DNA from: a virus
Virus record (IMG/VR): IMGVR_UViG_3300042555_002820
Span: 43,983-107,982 of that record
Length of the DNA: 64,000 bases
Direction: 5' to 3' (one strand)
The notes under the pieces are model-generated. The model was given only the letters and a program-made list of their open reading frames with translations, searched no databases and had not been told where the DNA came from. Position 1 is the first letter of the stretch. Each line of letters begins with the position of its first letter. Positions 35,007 through 42,524 of the stretch are shown in pieces. The translations under genes were made by a program, and so were the position numbers.

Positions 35007-36223
35007 TGTACCAAAGTTTTATACCATTCTGCTCTATTTTTTGTAACATTTCTCAAATCATAAGTGTCTTTAACAGTTTCATAAAGACGCTCACCCATAT
35101 CGGTTATCATATTTGGATTTTGAATGAGTTTTTTAACGTATTTTGACCAATCACTGTGATTTTTGTGTTCGTCAACTAATAAGGCGTTCCCATCAACAAA
35201 GTTACCATTATTTAAACTATGTTTTAAATCAATAGTGTATGGACCAATTTCGGAAGCAATAAGTGCCTTCTTATAAAAACCTGCCTCAATAACCTTCAAT
35301 TGAGATTTCATTCTGTTAAAGATATGGTTCTTAATTGGGGCCAATGAAATATCCAACTTAGAGTAGTTCATTGCGTATGTAGTTACAGGTTTTGTCCAAA
35401 CTCTACGATATGGTAAACTAGTTTCATTTGGGAATTCAACATCTTTAAATTCCATCAAAAATTTCTTATACTCGTCACCAACAACTGCATAATTGTTTGT
35501 AAAAATTTCTTCATATCTAACCCAAACGGTTTCATGAGGAAGTATGTCTCTACGTTTTTCTTCTCCTGTTTTTGGATTAATTTCCGTCATAGTACCACGA
35601 GTATCAAAACCACAAATCACATATTGAATTTTATCGTTGATTTCCTTTCCGTTCTTTTCAACCATTCCATCGAGTAACAACAAATCATGAAGGTGAGATG
35701 AACCTCCGAGCCAACCAACTCTAATTCTTTCTGATTCTAAGGTTGGTTGTTTAAATTGAGGTTCGGTTGGGTCGATAGCGTTTGGAAAAATAATGACATT
35801 TTTGTTTATTTTCTTAATTTCATCCGCAAAAATTGTTGTAGTAGTAGTGACATAACTTGCCTCCCGTAAATTTGCAACAATCTTTTCGTTTAATTTATGA
35901 TTTACAATTAATTGATGAATCGGGTGTTCTCTTGTGGGTAACCAATAATCGTCAATGTCGACTACAACTACAATACCTAATGATTTAAGTTGTTTGATAA
36001 GTTGAGGTACAATATCATAGTTTTGTCCAATACTTCTGTGAGCGTGAACTATTTGGTATTGTTTCCAATAGTTAACATCATTTATTTTTGGTTCATAATC
36101 AATATCCACATGGAAATCATCAGGATAAAGATTTTGTAACATGACATGGGGGTCTAGAGAACGAAATTTTCCGACGCCGGTACGGTCCGATGGGAGAACT
36201 AATACTTTGATTTTTTCTTTCAT
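35003..36223 (-). CDS. GT-B glycosyltransferase (GT4-like)
   Basis: 406 residues from the ATG at 36223; an in-frame TTG at 36271 lies inside the promoter and is rejected. The start 'KVLVLPSDRTGVGKFRSLDP', 'VVVDIDDYWLP' (about 80-90), 'RVGWLGGSSHLHDL' (about 168) and 'LKVIEAGFYKKALIASEIGP' (about 310-330) describe a two-Rossmann GT-B enzyme. The sugar donor is unknown. It is the first gene of the - strand operon that runs down to the sigma factor, and a host-type promoter lies right upstream. Confidence 0.78.
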   Translation of the reverse strand: MKEKIKVLVLPSDRTGVGKFRSLDPHVMLQNLYPDDFHVDIDYEPKINDVNYWKQYQIVHAHRSIGQNYDIVPQLIKQLKSLGIVVVVDIDDYWLPTREHPIHQLIVNHKLNEKIVANLREASYVTTTTTIFADEIKKINKNVIIFPNAIDPTEPQFKQPTLESERIRVGWLGGSSHLHDLLLLDGMVEKNGKEINDKIQYVICGFDTRGTMTEINPKTGEEKRRDILPHETVWVRYEEIFTNNYAVVGDEYKKFLMEFKDVEFPNETSLPYRRVWTKPVTTYAMNYSKLDISLAPIKNHIFNRMKSQLKVIEAGFYKKALIASEIGPYTIDLKHSLNNGNFVDGNALLVDEHKNHSDWSKYVKKLIQNPNMITDMGERLYETVKDTYDLRNVTKNRAEWYKTLVQ

Positions 36224-36239
36224 AATTAAAAATAATAAT

Positions 36240-36272
36240 GAAAGTATACGACCAAAATTATATTTTATCAAC
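36240..36272 (-). promoter_or_regulatory. Probable Bacteroidota-type promoter for the glycosylation/nucleotide operon
   Basis: On the - strand, GTTG (36272-36269), 20 bases, then TATACTTTC (36248-36240), close to TTTG-N19-21-TAnnTTTG. The segment around the -7 box (TTTTGGTCGTATACTTTC) also closely resembles the better promoter at 16432-16446. It ends 16 bases before the ATG at 36223. Confidence 0.5.
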
Positions 36273-36280
36273 TATGATAA

Positions 36281-36310
36281 ATAAAAAACCCCCACATTTG
36301 TGAGGGTTAA
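36281..36310 (-). terminator. Rho-independent terminator after the virion-protein group
   Basis: On the - strand, AACCCTCAC / GTGGGGGTT (one mismatch in nine, 3-4-base loop) runs into TTTTTT. It lies a few bases past the stop at 36314 and insulates the upstream group from the operon starting at 36223. Confidence 0.85.
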
Positions 36311-36313
36311 ATA

Positions 36314-36913
36314 CTACTGTATTTTTTTCACTTTCGTGACCTTTCCTTCGAATATATGTTTCCCCACTTTAAATGAGAATGTGTCATTTGTTTTTGAGGT
36401 TGATTCTGTTATCATACCATTTTCAGATAATACTTCTTTAACAACTTCCTTTAACAAACTTCTAAGATTTTGGTTGTCTAAAACATTTTGTCCTTGAGAT
36501 TGTCTTTGAGATGTTGTTTCTTTAACAATACCCTTACCTTGATATCCATTACCGTCAGAACCTATACTCATAAGACGAGCCGCCTTATCCACAAGTTCAT
36601 TTGATAATGTTGGACCTGTTGGTCCATTTGGTTGAGCAATTGGATGCTCAATCATTAACTTCTTAATTTCATCGGGTAATTTAGACGATAAAATTTTATC
36701 TTGGGTAACAGGTTGTTGTGGTTTTGATTGATACGTACTCTCTTGAACTAATTCTTGTGGTAAGTTATATTTGGCGGCTGGAGCGTCATACGACTCTACC
36801 GTGGGAGTATTAATATCAGGTAAGGCATCTGCTCTACGTGGTATTGCATTGTGTTTTTCCATTATCTTTTTGGAAATCATCAATTTTTGTATTAAGTCGT
36901 TCTCGTTTGTCAT
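36314..36913 (-). CDS. Predicted virion-associated protein
   Basis: 199 residues, Gln/Pro-rich and probably disordered in the middle (50-125). A helical 'LRSLLKEVVKEVLSENG' near 147-163 resembles the LTE-type tags of other small proteins, and a beta-strand tail ('FSFKVGKHIFEGKVTKVKK') ends the protein. No family could be named. It is the last gene of the 38918-36314 group, just before a terminator. A scaffold or internal protein is possible. Confidence 0.55.
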   Translation of the reverse strand: MTNENDLIQKLMISKKIMEKHNAIPRRADALPDINTPTVESYDAPAAKYNLPQELVQESTYQSKPQQPVTQDKILSSKLPDEIKKLMIEHPIAQPNGPTGPTLSNELVDKAARLMSIGSDGNGYQGKGIVKETTSQRQSQGQNVLDNQNLRSLLKEVVKEVLSENGMITESTSKTNDTFSFKVGKHIFEGKVTKVKKIQ

Positions 36914-36922
36914 AAATTAAAC

Positions 36923-37324
36923 TTATTGGGTAAATTCACTATTATCAAATCTTGCGTTAACAATAACTCTTACCATACTTTTATCTCCATTTGGATTATA
37001 ATTTGGTCTTGGAGTATTGAACTTTTCGTTTGTTGGTTTAAAGGATAGAATCTTGTCAACTCTGAATAACCTCCAACCAGGTAAAGGTTGTTCTCCTTTA
37101 TACGCGGTATGTGAGGCTCCTTGATAATCCCACGCTCTTAATACGGGGTTATCCGCCTTACTATAACCAAAACAAACAGGTTCAATCTCTCTAAGACCTC
37201 TACCACCTGGTTCATCACCATCATAGTAGATTATAATCTTATTTCTTTTGTTAATAGCATCAACAATAGAGTCAATTGACGCTATTTCTAAAATAAGAGA
37301 CTTTGCAACGTTGTAAAGTTTCAT
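36923..37324 (-). CDS. Stand-alone WYL-like domain protein
   Basis: 133 residues. Residues about 25-95 follow the WYL pattern: 'AINKRNKIIIYYDGDE', 'GLREIEPVCFGYSK', 'PVLRAWDYQG' and 'WRLFRVDKILSF'. WYL domains are beta-rich ligand- or nucleic-acid-sensing modules, normally attached to helix-turn-helix regulators. Here there is no DNA-binding domain. The C-terminus is a short beta tail. Its ATG shares bases with the preceding stop. It may bind a ligand or nucleic acid and act within the virion group, but no role is known. Confidence 0.6.
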   Translation of the reverse strand: MKLYNVAKSLILEIASIDSIVDAINKRNKIIIYYDGDEPGGRGLREIEPVCFGYSKADNPVLRAWDYQGASHTAYKGEQPLPGWRLFRVDKILSFKPTNEKFNTPRPNYNPNGDKSMVRVIVNARFDNSEFTQ

Positions 37325-37617
37325 TACGCCGATGGAGTCGTGTATGGATTATTTGGTTGATATTCATTAACCTTTATTTCCGCCTTTCTTTCAACTATGT
37401 CTTGAATTGCTCCGGCTTGTTGATTATAAACATCTAAGAATACACCGGTACCTTTACCTTGTTCGTCACCGTCAGCTAAAGCGTCAGGATTTACTGAAGA
37501 ATATTCATATTGTTTATTAAAATCATTTTTTGTTAATAATTTTTTTCTTTCGATATCCGCAATTGATGACAACTCATTATTTGGTTGTTCAAAAACTAAA
37601 GGTTCTACTTGTGCCAT
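37324..37617 (-). CDS. Small hypothetical protein (virion group)
   Basis: 97 residues, acidic and Asn/Gln-rich, with the stretch 'NPDALADGDEQGKGTGVFLD' (about 43-62). No family recognised, although proteins of this look are common near structural genes in large Bacteroidota phages. The start of the WYL gene overlaps its stop by one base. Probably structural. Confidence 0.55.
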   Translation of the reverse strand: MAQVEPLVFEQPNNELSSIADIERKKLLTKNDFNKQYEYSSVNPDALADGDEQGKGTGVFLDVYNQQAGAIQDIVERKAEIKVNEYQPNNPYTTPSA

Positions 37618-37621
37618 AACT

Positions 37622-38092
37622 TTAAATTATTTTTTTTATTAAATCGTTTATTCTTTTTAGACTCTCGGTAACTTCCAAATCATAAAATTCAACATTTGAT
37701 TTGTGACTTTTACTAGGTCTGTTTGAACTATTCAAACCATCTTTTTCATGTGTTTGTATGTATTGATTTGGTAAAACTTCAGATTTTACTTTTTTTCCCA
37801 AATCAACATCAGTTCTCATTGAACCTAAAGTTCTATTTACCCATTCTTTAACATAATGACCTCCGTTTAATATAAAAGGTAAGTCATTTTCTCGACCACT
37901 AAAATTATCGAAGAAGTTTTTCATTCTTTTTAATTGTTGGTATGTAACTTCTTTTGAATCCCTTAATTCAATATTTCTACGATATCCTTCGGTTGTTTCA
38001 TTTGCGCCTTCTGCCGCCCCGTAACATTGTTCAAGGTAACCAACCACGTCTTCAGGTAGTGGTACTTTATGTCCGTATAAATCCTTATTCAT
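37622..38092 (-). CDS. Hypothetical protein (virion group)
   Basis: 156 residues. 'DLYGHKVPLPEDVVGYLEQC' opens the protein, then a helical region ('VTYQQLKRMKNFFDNF', about 53-68) and a C-terminal helix ('ESLKRINDLIKKII') that again resembles the tag of other small proteins in this window. No family recognised. It overlaps the upstream gene by 8 bases. Confidence 0.55.
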   Translation of the reverse strand: MNKDLYGHKVPLPEDVVGYLEQCYGAAEGANETTEGYRRNIELRDSKEVTYQQLKRMKNFFDNFSGRENDLPFILNGGHYVKEWVNRTLGSMRTDVDLGKKVKSEVLPNQYIQTHEKDGLNSSNRPSKSHKSNVEFYDLEVTESLKRINDLIKKII

Positions 38093-38918
38093 GATTCTTT
38101 AACGCCTTCATTAATTGTGTTAAACTAATACCTTCTTTTTCCGCCAATTTTTTAATGGATTTTAAATTATTCATTAAAATTTTGCTAAGTGAAGAATCTT
38201 TACCTACCACCTCAGAGTCATCCTTGGATTTTTTGGTAATAATGTCCTCAACCATTTTAACCATTTTTTGTTTTTGTACCTCTGACAACTTTTCTTTCTC
38301 AACAATTCTTTGTTTTAATTTGCCGTTCTTTCTTTTAACGTCTTTTAACTTTCCAAATTGTTTTGTTCTCTCTACGGGATTATCAACTCCCATATCTTTT
38401 AAAGTGTTCACTGTTCCTTGATAATCTTTGTCTTTTGTTTCTTCATATCCAAAAGCGTCTTCCATATTCACCTCAGAAACAACATTGTCATCCTTTTCTT
38501 CACTTTCTCCATAATATACACGATAACCTCTTGTTACAGGGTCATTGGTTACTCTTGACATACCAATTGTTTGGTCCAAAGTTTTTCTTGGATGTAATGT
38601 CATATCTAGTGGTGGTATCTTAGAACCTAACATTGTTCCATCTGCATCAATTATCTCATCAATCTCACCATCTTTCTCAATTGATTTTAAAGCATTATCT
38701 ACATTTTTTTTACTCAATTTTTGTCTTGAGTTTAAAATTTTCTCGATAGTTTTTTTCAACTTATTTTCATGTTTTTTATTAAACACTTTTTTTTCATCTT
38801 TTTTTCGTGATTCTGTTAAAGTTTCTGCGATTGTATAATATAAAGAAATTGTCTCTCCTCTATCTTTCAAGAAGAAATAACGACCATTACTAAAATATTC
38901 GGTATTGTAATTAATCAT
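38085..38918 (-). CDS. Charged hypothetical protein, first of the virion group
   Basis: 277 residues, Lys/Glu-rich, with long helical stretches (about 35-85 and 190-275) and a central part 'MTLHPRKTLDQTIGMSRVTN' (about 105-124). The C-terminus ('GISLTQLMKALKNHE') looks like a short helical domain. No family recognised. It opens the - strand group with a candidate late promoter, divergent from the + strand structural gene at 38969. Scaffold or head-associated roles would fit, but this is a guess. Confidence 0.55.
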   Translation of the reverse strand: MINYNTEYFSNGRYFFLKDRGETISLYYTIAETLTESRKKDEKKVFNKKHENKLKKTIEKILNSRQKLSKKNVDNALKSIEKDGEIDEIIDADGTMLGSKIPPLDMTLHPRKTLDQTIGMSRVTNDPVTRGYRVYYGESEEKDDNVVSEVNMEDAFGYEETKDKDYQGTVNTLKDMGVDNPVERTKQFGKLKDVKRKNGKLKQRIVEKEKLSEVQKQKMVKMVEDIITKKSKDDSEVVGKDSSLSKILMNNLKSIKKLAEKEGISLTQLMKALKNHE

Positions 38919-38920
38919 AT

Positions 38921-38938
38921 CTTTTTACAATAAATACT
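38921..38938 (-). promoter_or_regulatory. Candidate late promoter, - strand member of a divergent pair
   Basis: Reads AGTATTTATTGTAAAAAG on the - strand, 2 bases before the ATG at 38918. It is back to back with a similar motif on the + strand (38949-38967). Confidence 0.45.
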
Positions 38939-38948
38939 TCGTTACAAT

Positions 38949-38967
38949 GTATTTATCAATAAAAAAG
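38949..38967 (+). promoter_or_regulatory. Candidate late promoter, + strand member of a divergent pair
   Basis: GTATTTATCAATAAAAAAG lies directly before the ATG at 38969. With the - strand copy it makes this 50-base intergenic region a compact divergent promoter. Confidence 0.45.
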
Positions 38968-38968
38968 A

Positions 38969-41900
38969 ATGGCGGGTCAGAATATTAATCAATACGTTTA
39001 CCCAAATTTAAATCCGAAGTTAGCGTTAGAGAGTTATGATATGTCTTTAACCTCTGATGAAAGAGGTTTTAATATGGAGGTAGTGTTTTCTCCGTATTTG
39101 ATTGCCCAAACTTATGGTAATAGACTTCCATTCTATTTTGATATTAATAGTTCAATAACTAACCAAAAATTTACTTTAAATTATAAAGAGTATAACAGAA
39201 ATAATATTTTTGTTTCTGAAAATTATTATAACATAAATAATGAGGATTTAACTTGTTATTCTGCTCAGACATCTTGTGATATTGGGTTAACGGGTATCGA
39301 TAATGGACTCGTTACGGGAATGACAGGATATTCAATTACATTTACAAAGGGTTTATTTTCAGACGGATTAAAATTTGAAAGATTATATTTTGATAGAAGA
39401 TTAAAGTTATTTCAAGTAACCGCTAATACCAACTCACCAAATGTTAGATTTTCAGGGTTTCCAAATACTGTTTTATATGAAGTTGTAAGTAAATACGGTC
39501 AAACCGAAGGATTATATCACGAATTGTATGGTGGTTTCTATCAAGGTTTTTATCGGTTATTTGATTATGATTATGATATTTTCCCTGAAAGAGTAAATAA
39601 GGGTTGGACAATAGAGTTATTATTAAAACCTAGATTAGTTAGTGAATATTTCCCCGGACCTAACGAAACAACACTAAACTTATTATATCCTGAGAATGCA
39701 AATACATTCTTTTATTTAGGGACAAGAGCAGAAAATAAATTCTACCACCACGCTGACGGAACCCCAAATTGTTTTACAGGTTATACAAGATTTACATCAC
39801 CTTTAACCGGAATATCAACTTGTGCTTGTTGTAACAGAACTGTAACAAATAGTAGATGTATATATGTTTATCCACCACGTTCTAAAAATGGAGTTCACGA
39901 TACCCACGTTAATTATGGATGTGACAAATGTGGTTCGGATAAAATGACCCAAGCAACATGTGGATGTGGTTGCGATAAAATCGCATGTGCAACATGTGGA
40001 TGGGAATGTCAAATTCACGAATGTGCGGTTATAGTAGAAGTTACACCAACTCCCACCCCAACACCAACCTCAACCCTAAGTAATTGTATATTACCTCCAG
40101 TTTGTACCCCAACATGTAATACATGTTCAAACTGTACAGATTGTGTTGATTGTGTTTATACAGGATTTTCATCGATTGAAAATACTTGTGAAGTTGACCC
40201 AAAAATGGATGTGTTATCAAACAATATTTCATTTAGACTTTGTGGAGACCCAAAAAATCCGGGTATTGGAATAAGAGCAATTAAATTTACAGGGGGATGT
40301 GAGACAACGGGTTCTTGCGAAACTTCAGGAATTACATATACCACAGGTTATACGATATTAGATTACTGCACACCACCAATATATGAATATTGTCAAAATA
40401 TAAATTATTCGTTCATAGAACAAGAACATTGGTTCCAACTTGATGCGGTTTGGGAAAGATATACATGGTTAGATACTTGTGATTTATGGTATAGAGGAGG
40501 ATTGGGAGATATTACAAAAAAGGTTTATTTAGAATCACTGGCAAACAATTCGGTTTCTTTAATTGATTCTTCTCATACAAGAATGGACCCTAAGTCCACT
40601 TTAGAAATTGATATTGTAAGTTTAAACGAAAAATGGTTACTTGAAGAAAATTTTAGAAAAGGTAGGTTAAAAATCTATATTAATGGTAAACTCTTTTACA
40701 CCATTGAGGATTTTGAAGAGATAATACCAAGAGCTCTTAATACCGATAAAGAAAAACAAGTCGGGGTTCCATTTAACGTATCATGGGGTGGTGGAACACA
40801 AGGATTGAGAGAAAATTTAACATTTAACCCTAAGCCGGCTTGTGACATTGTATTTGGTATTGAAGTAGATTTATTATTATCAGGTTTTATTAGTGAAGGT
40901 TCAATAAATGCTCAGTATGTTTTAACATCAGGATTACCATATAAAGATGAAATACAAGTAAGTTTTAGAAATATTCTTAATAGAAAGAATGGTGGTCATT
41001 ATGAGATTGATAGTAAAGTTATTATACCTCCTTTTGGAATTTCAGGAGTTACATATGAAACTTTAAATGAAAACTTTAATGATTTGGATGGAACGGGATA
41101 TTACCTTAATGTCGAGGTGTTCCCAAAAACAATTATATCAAATTTTGATGTTGTTTCTGATGTTATATTTTTATCACCTACCCCAACACCAACTCCACCG
41201 GTTACTCCTACCACAACTCCAACACAAACTGAAACTCCAACTCCTACCCCAACAAATACTGAAACTCCAACTCCTACCCCAACATTCACACCAACCCCTG
41301 AGCAGGTTATAACAGATGCGATAATAACTAATGAAGTTGAATACATCGATGTTGGAAATGGGTTTTACTTGAAATTCATTGACCCTGAAGTTTTAGATAA
41401 TCCGATACTAACGGATAATGATGAATATATAATTGTTGGCAATTCCCTTTATTTAAAATATATTAACCCATCACCAATACCACCCCCAAGTAATACTCCA
41501 ACCCCAACGTTTACTCAAACACCAACCCCTACTTGTATACCATTTATTAATACTATCATTATTTCTAATGGTTCATATGTCGCCACTAATGGAACTTATG
41601 CAAGAAATAACTCTTCATCAGTTTTTACTCAATTGAGCGGAACTGGCGTTATATTTTTTGGTGGGGATGCATGGTATGTCAATTCAGGACCTGCTGGAAA
41701 TGTTGCTTGGAATACCTCTCAATTAGGGACAGGAACTTGGTCTCCTTTGCCACCAGGAAATTCATCAGGAATTATTGCAGAATATTATTATTATAATTGT
41801 GTAACACCTACAACAACTCCAACTGTAACCCAGACCCCTACAAATACTGAAACACCAACACCCACACCAACCCCAAGTCCATCAGAACCATTATATCCTC

Positions 41901-42484
41901 TTACCATAAACATTCAATCAATGAGTGGAGGTGAGTCAGTTATATTTGAAGGAATAACTTATACGGCAAATACTACTGTAAACATTTTAATTAATACTCC
42001 TTATCTTATTGATGGGGTACCGTCTCCAGGATATATATTAACTGGATGGGGTAGTATTGGCGGTGTTTCATTTGAGTTCTTGTCAGGAAACACTTGGACT
42101 TTTTCAATGAATTTTACAGGTGGCTCGAGTATTACCCCTCAATATGAAGAGATTCCAACACCTACACCTACGATAACTCCATCAATAACTCCAACTACAA
42201 CAATAACCCCAACTCCGTCATTAACCCCAAATTGTGTTCGTCAAATAGTTGTTCCAACATTATGGAATGGGGCAACTAGTATAAACAGTAATACACTTCA
42301 ATTAACTCAGACTTCAGAAACTTTACAAATACAAGTGAATGATGTTATAACAGATAATATTGGGGCAACAAGTTTTGTTGGAATTGTATCTTCAGACGGA
42401 ACTTATACATACGTATTTACAGGACCTGGTGGTGGGGTTTCATTTGATTGTGATTTCCCATTAACATTTTCTGGAACTTGTTAA
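38969..42484 (+). CDS. Large virion structural protein with Cys-rich and Pro/Thr insertions
   Basis: 1171 residues, no signal peptide. The first 280 residues look like a conserved phage structural domain ('WTIELLLKPRLVSEYF', about 213-228, LamG-like). At about 284-354 sits a Cys-rich insert with many CxxC and CxC pairs that recalls zinc ribbons, followed by a short Pro/Thr run and more Cys. The structural fold resumes to about 735 ('LKIYINGKLFYTIEDFEE'). The C-terminal third alternates Pro/Thr linkers with small domains: a duplicated 'NEVEYIDVGNGFYLKFI' unit (about 780-830), a beta domain (860-945), an InlB B-repeat-like domain (about 975-1058, 'GYILTGWG') and a terminal beta domain. It probably forms part of the baseplate or fibre with binding modules added. 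It has its own candidate late promoter. Confidence 0.7.
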   Translation: MAGQNINQYVYPNLNPKLALESYDMSLTSDERGFNMEVVFSPYLIAQTYGNRLPFYFDINSSITNQKFTLNYKEYNRNNIFVSENYYNINNEDLTCYSAQTSCDIGLTGIDNGLVTGMTGYSITFTKGLFSDGLKFERLYFDRRLKLFQVTANTNSPNVRFSGFPNTVLYEVVSKYGQTEGLYHELYGGFYQGFYRLFDYDYDIFPERVNKGWTIELLLKPRLVSEYFPGPNETTLNLLYPENANTFFYLGTRAENKFYHHADGTPNCFTGYTRFTSPLTGISTCACCNRTVTNSRCIYVYPPRSKNGVHDTHVNYGCDKCGSDKMTQATCGCGCDKIACATCGWECQIHECAVIVEVTPTPTPTPTSTLSNCILPPVCTPTCNTCSNCTDCVDCVYTGFSSIENTCEVDPKMDVLSNNISFRLCGDPKNPGIGIRAIKFTGGCETTGSCETSGITYTTGYTILDYCTPPIYEYCQNINYSFIEQEHWFQLDAVWERYTWLDTCDLWYRGGLGDITKKVYLESLANNSVSLIDSSHTRMDPKSTLEIDIVSLNEKWLLEENFRKGRLKIYINGKLFYTIEDFEEIIPRALNTDKEKQVGVPFNVSWGGGTQGLRENLTFNPKPACDIVFGIEVDLLLSGFISEGSINAQYVLTSGLPYKDEIQVSFRNILNRKNGGHYEIDSKVIIPPFGISGVTYETLNENFNDLDGTGYYLNVEVFPKTIISNFDVVSDVIFLSPTPTPTPPVTPTTTPTQTETPTPTPTNTETPTPTPTFTPTPEQVITDAIITNEVEYIDVGNGFYLKFIDPEVLDNPILTDNDEYIIVGNSLYLKYINPSPIPPPSNTPTPTFTQTPTPTCIPFINTIIISNGSYVATNGTYARNNSSSVFTQLSGTGVIFFGGDAWYVNSGPAGNVAWNTSQLGTGTWSPLPPGNSSGIIAEYYYYNCVTPTTTPTVTQTPTNTETPTPTPTPSPSEPLYPLTINIQSMSGGESVIFEGITYTANTTVNILINTPYLIDGVPSPGYILTGWGSIGGVSFEFLSGNTWTFSMNFTGGSSITPQYEEIPTPTPTITPSITPTTTITPTPSLTPNCVRQIVVPTLWNGATSINSNTLQLTQTSETLQIQVNDVITDNIGATSFVGIVSSDGTYTYVFTGPGGGVSFDCDFPLTFSGTC
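41182..41304 (+). repeat. Pro/Thr-coding repeat in the Cys-rich structural protein
   Basis: Encodes PTPTPPVTPTTTPTQTETPT-like sequence, including an 18-codon block repeated once (ACTGAAACTCCAACTCCTAC appears twice). Three shorter runs of the same type lie near 41492-41540, 41806-41880 and 42152-42231. Confidence 0.75.
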
Positions 42485-42503
42485 AACAACATAATAAACT
42501 AAT

Positions 42504-42524
42504 GATATTTATAAAATAAAAAAC
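42504..42524 (+). promoter_or_regulatory. Candidate late promoter
   Basis: GATATTTATAAAATAAAAAA runs up to the ATG at 42525; a near-ideal copy of the recurrent motif. Confidence 0.5.

Noticed and set aside
36224-36271. TTG start giving a hydrophobic N-terminus to the GT-B enzyme
   Set aside because: The extension overlaps the probable promoter; the ATG at 36223 is followed directly by the conserved GT-B first strand.
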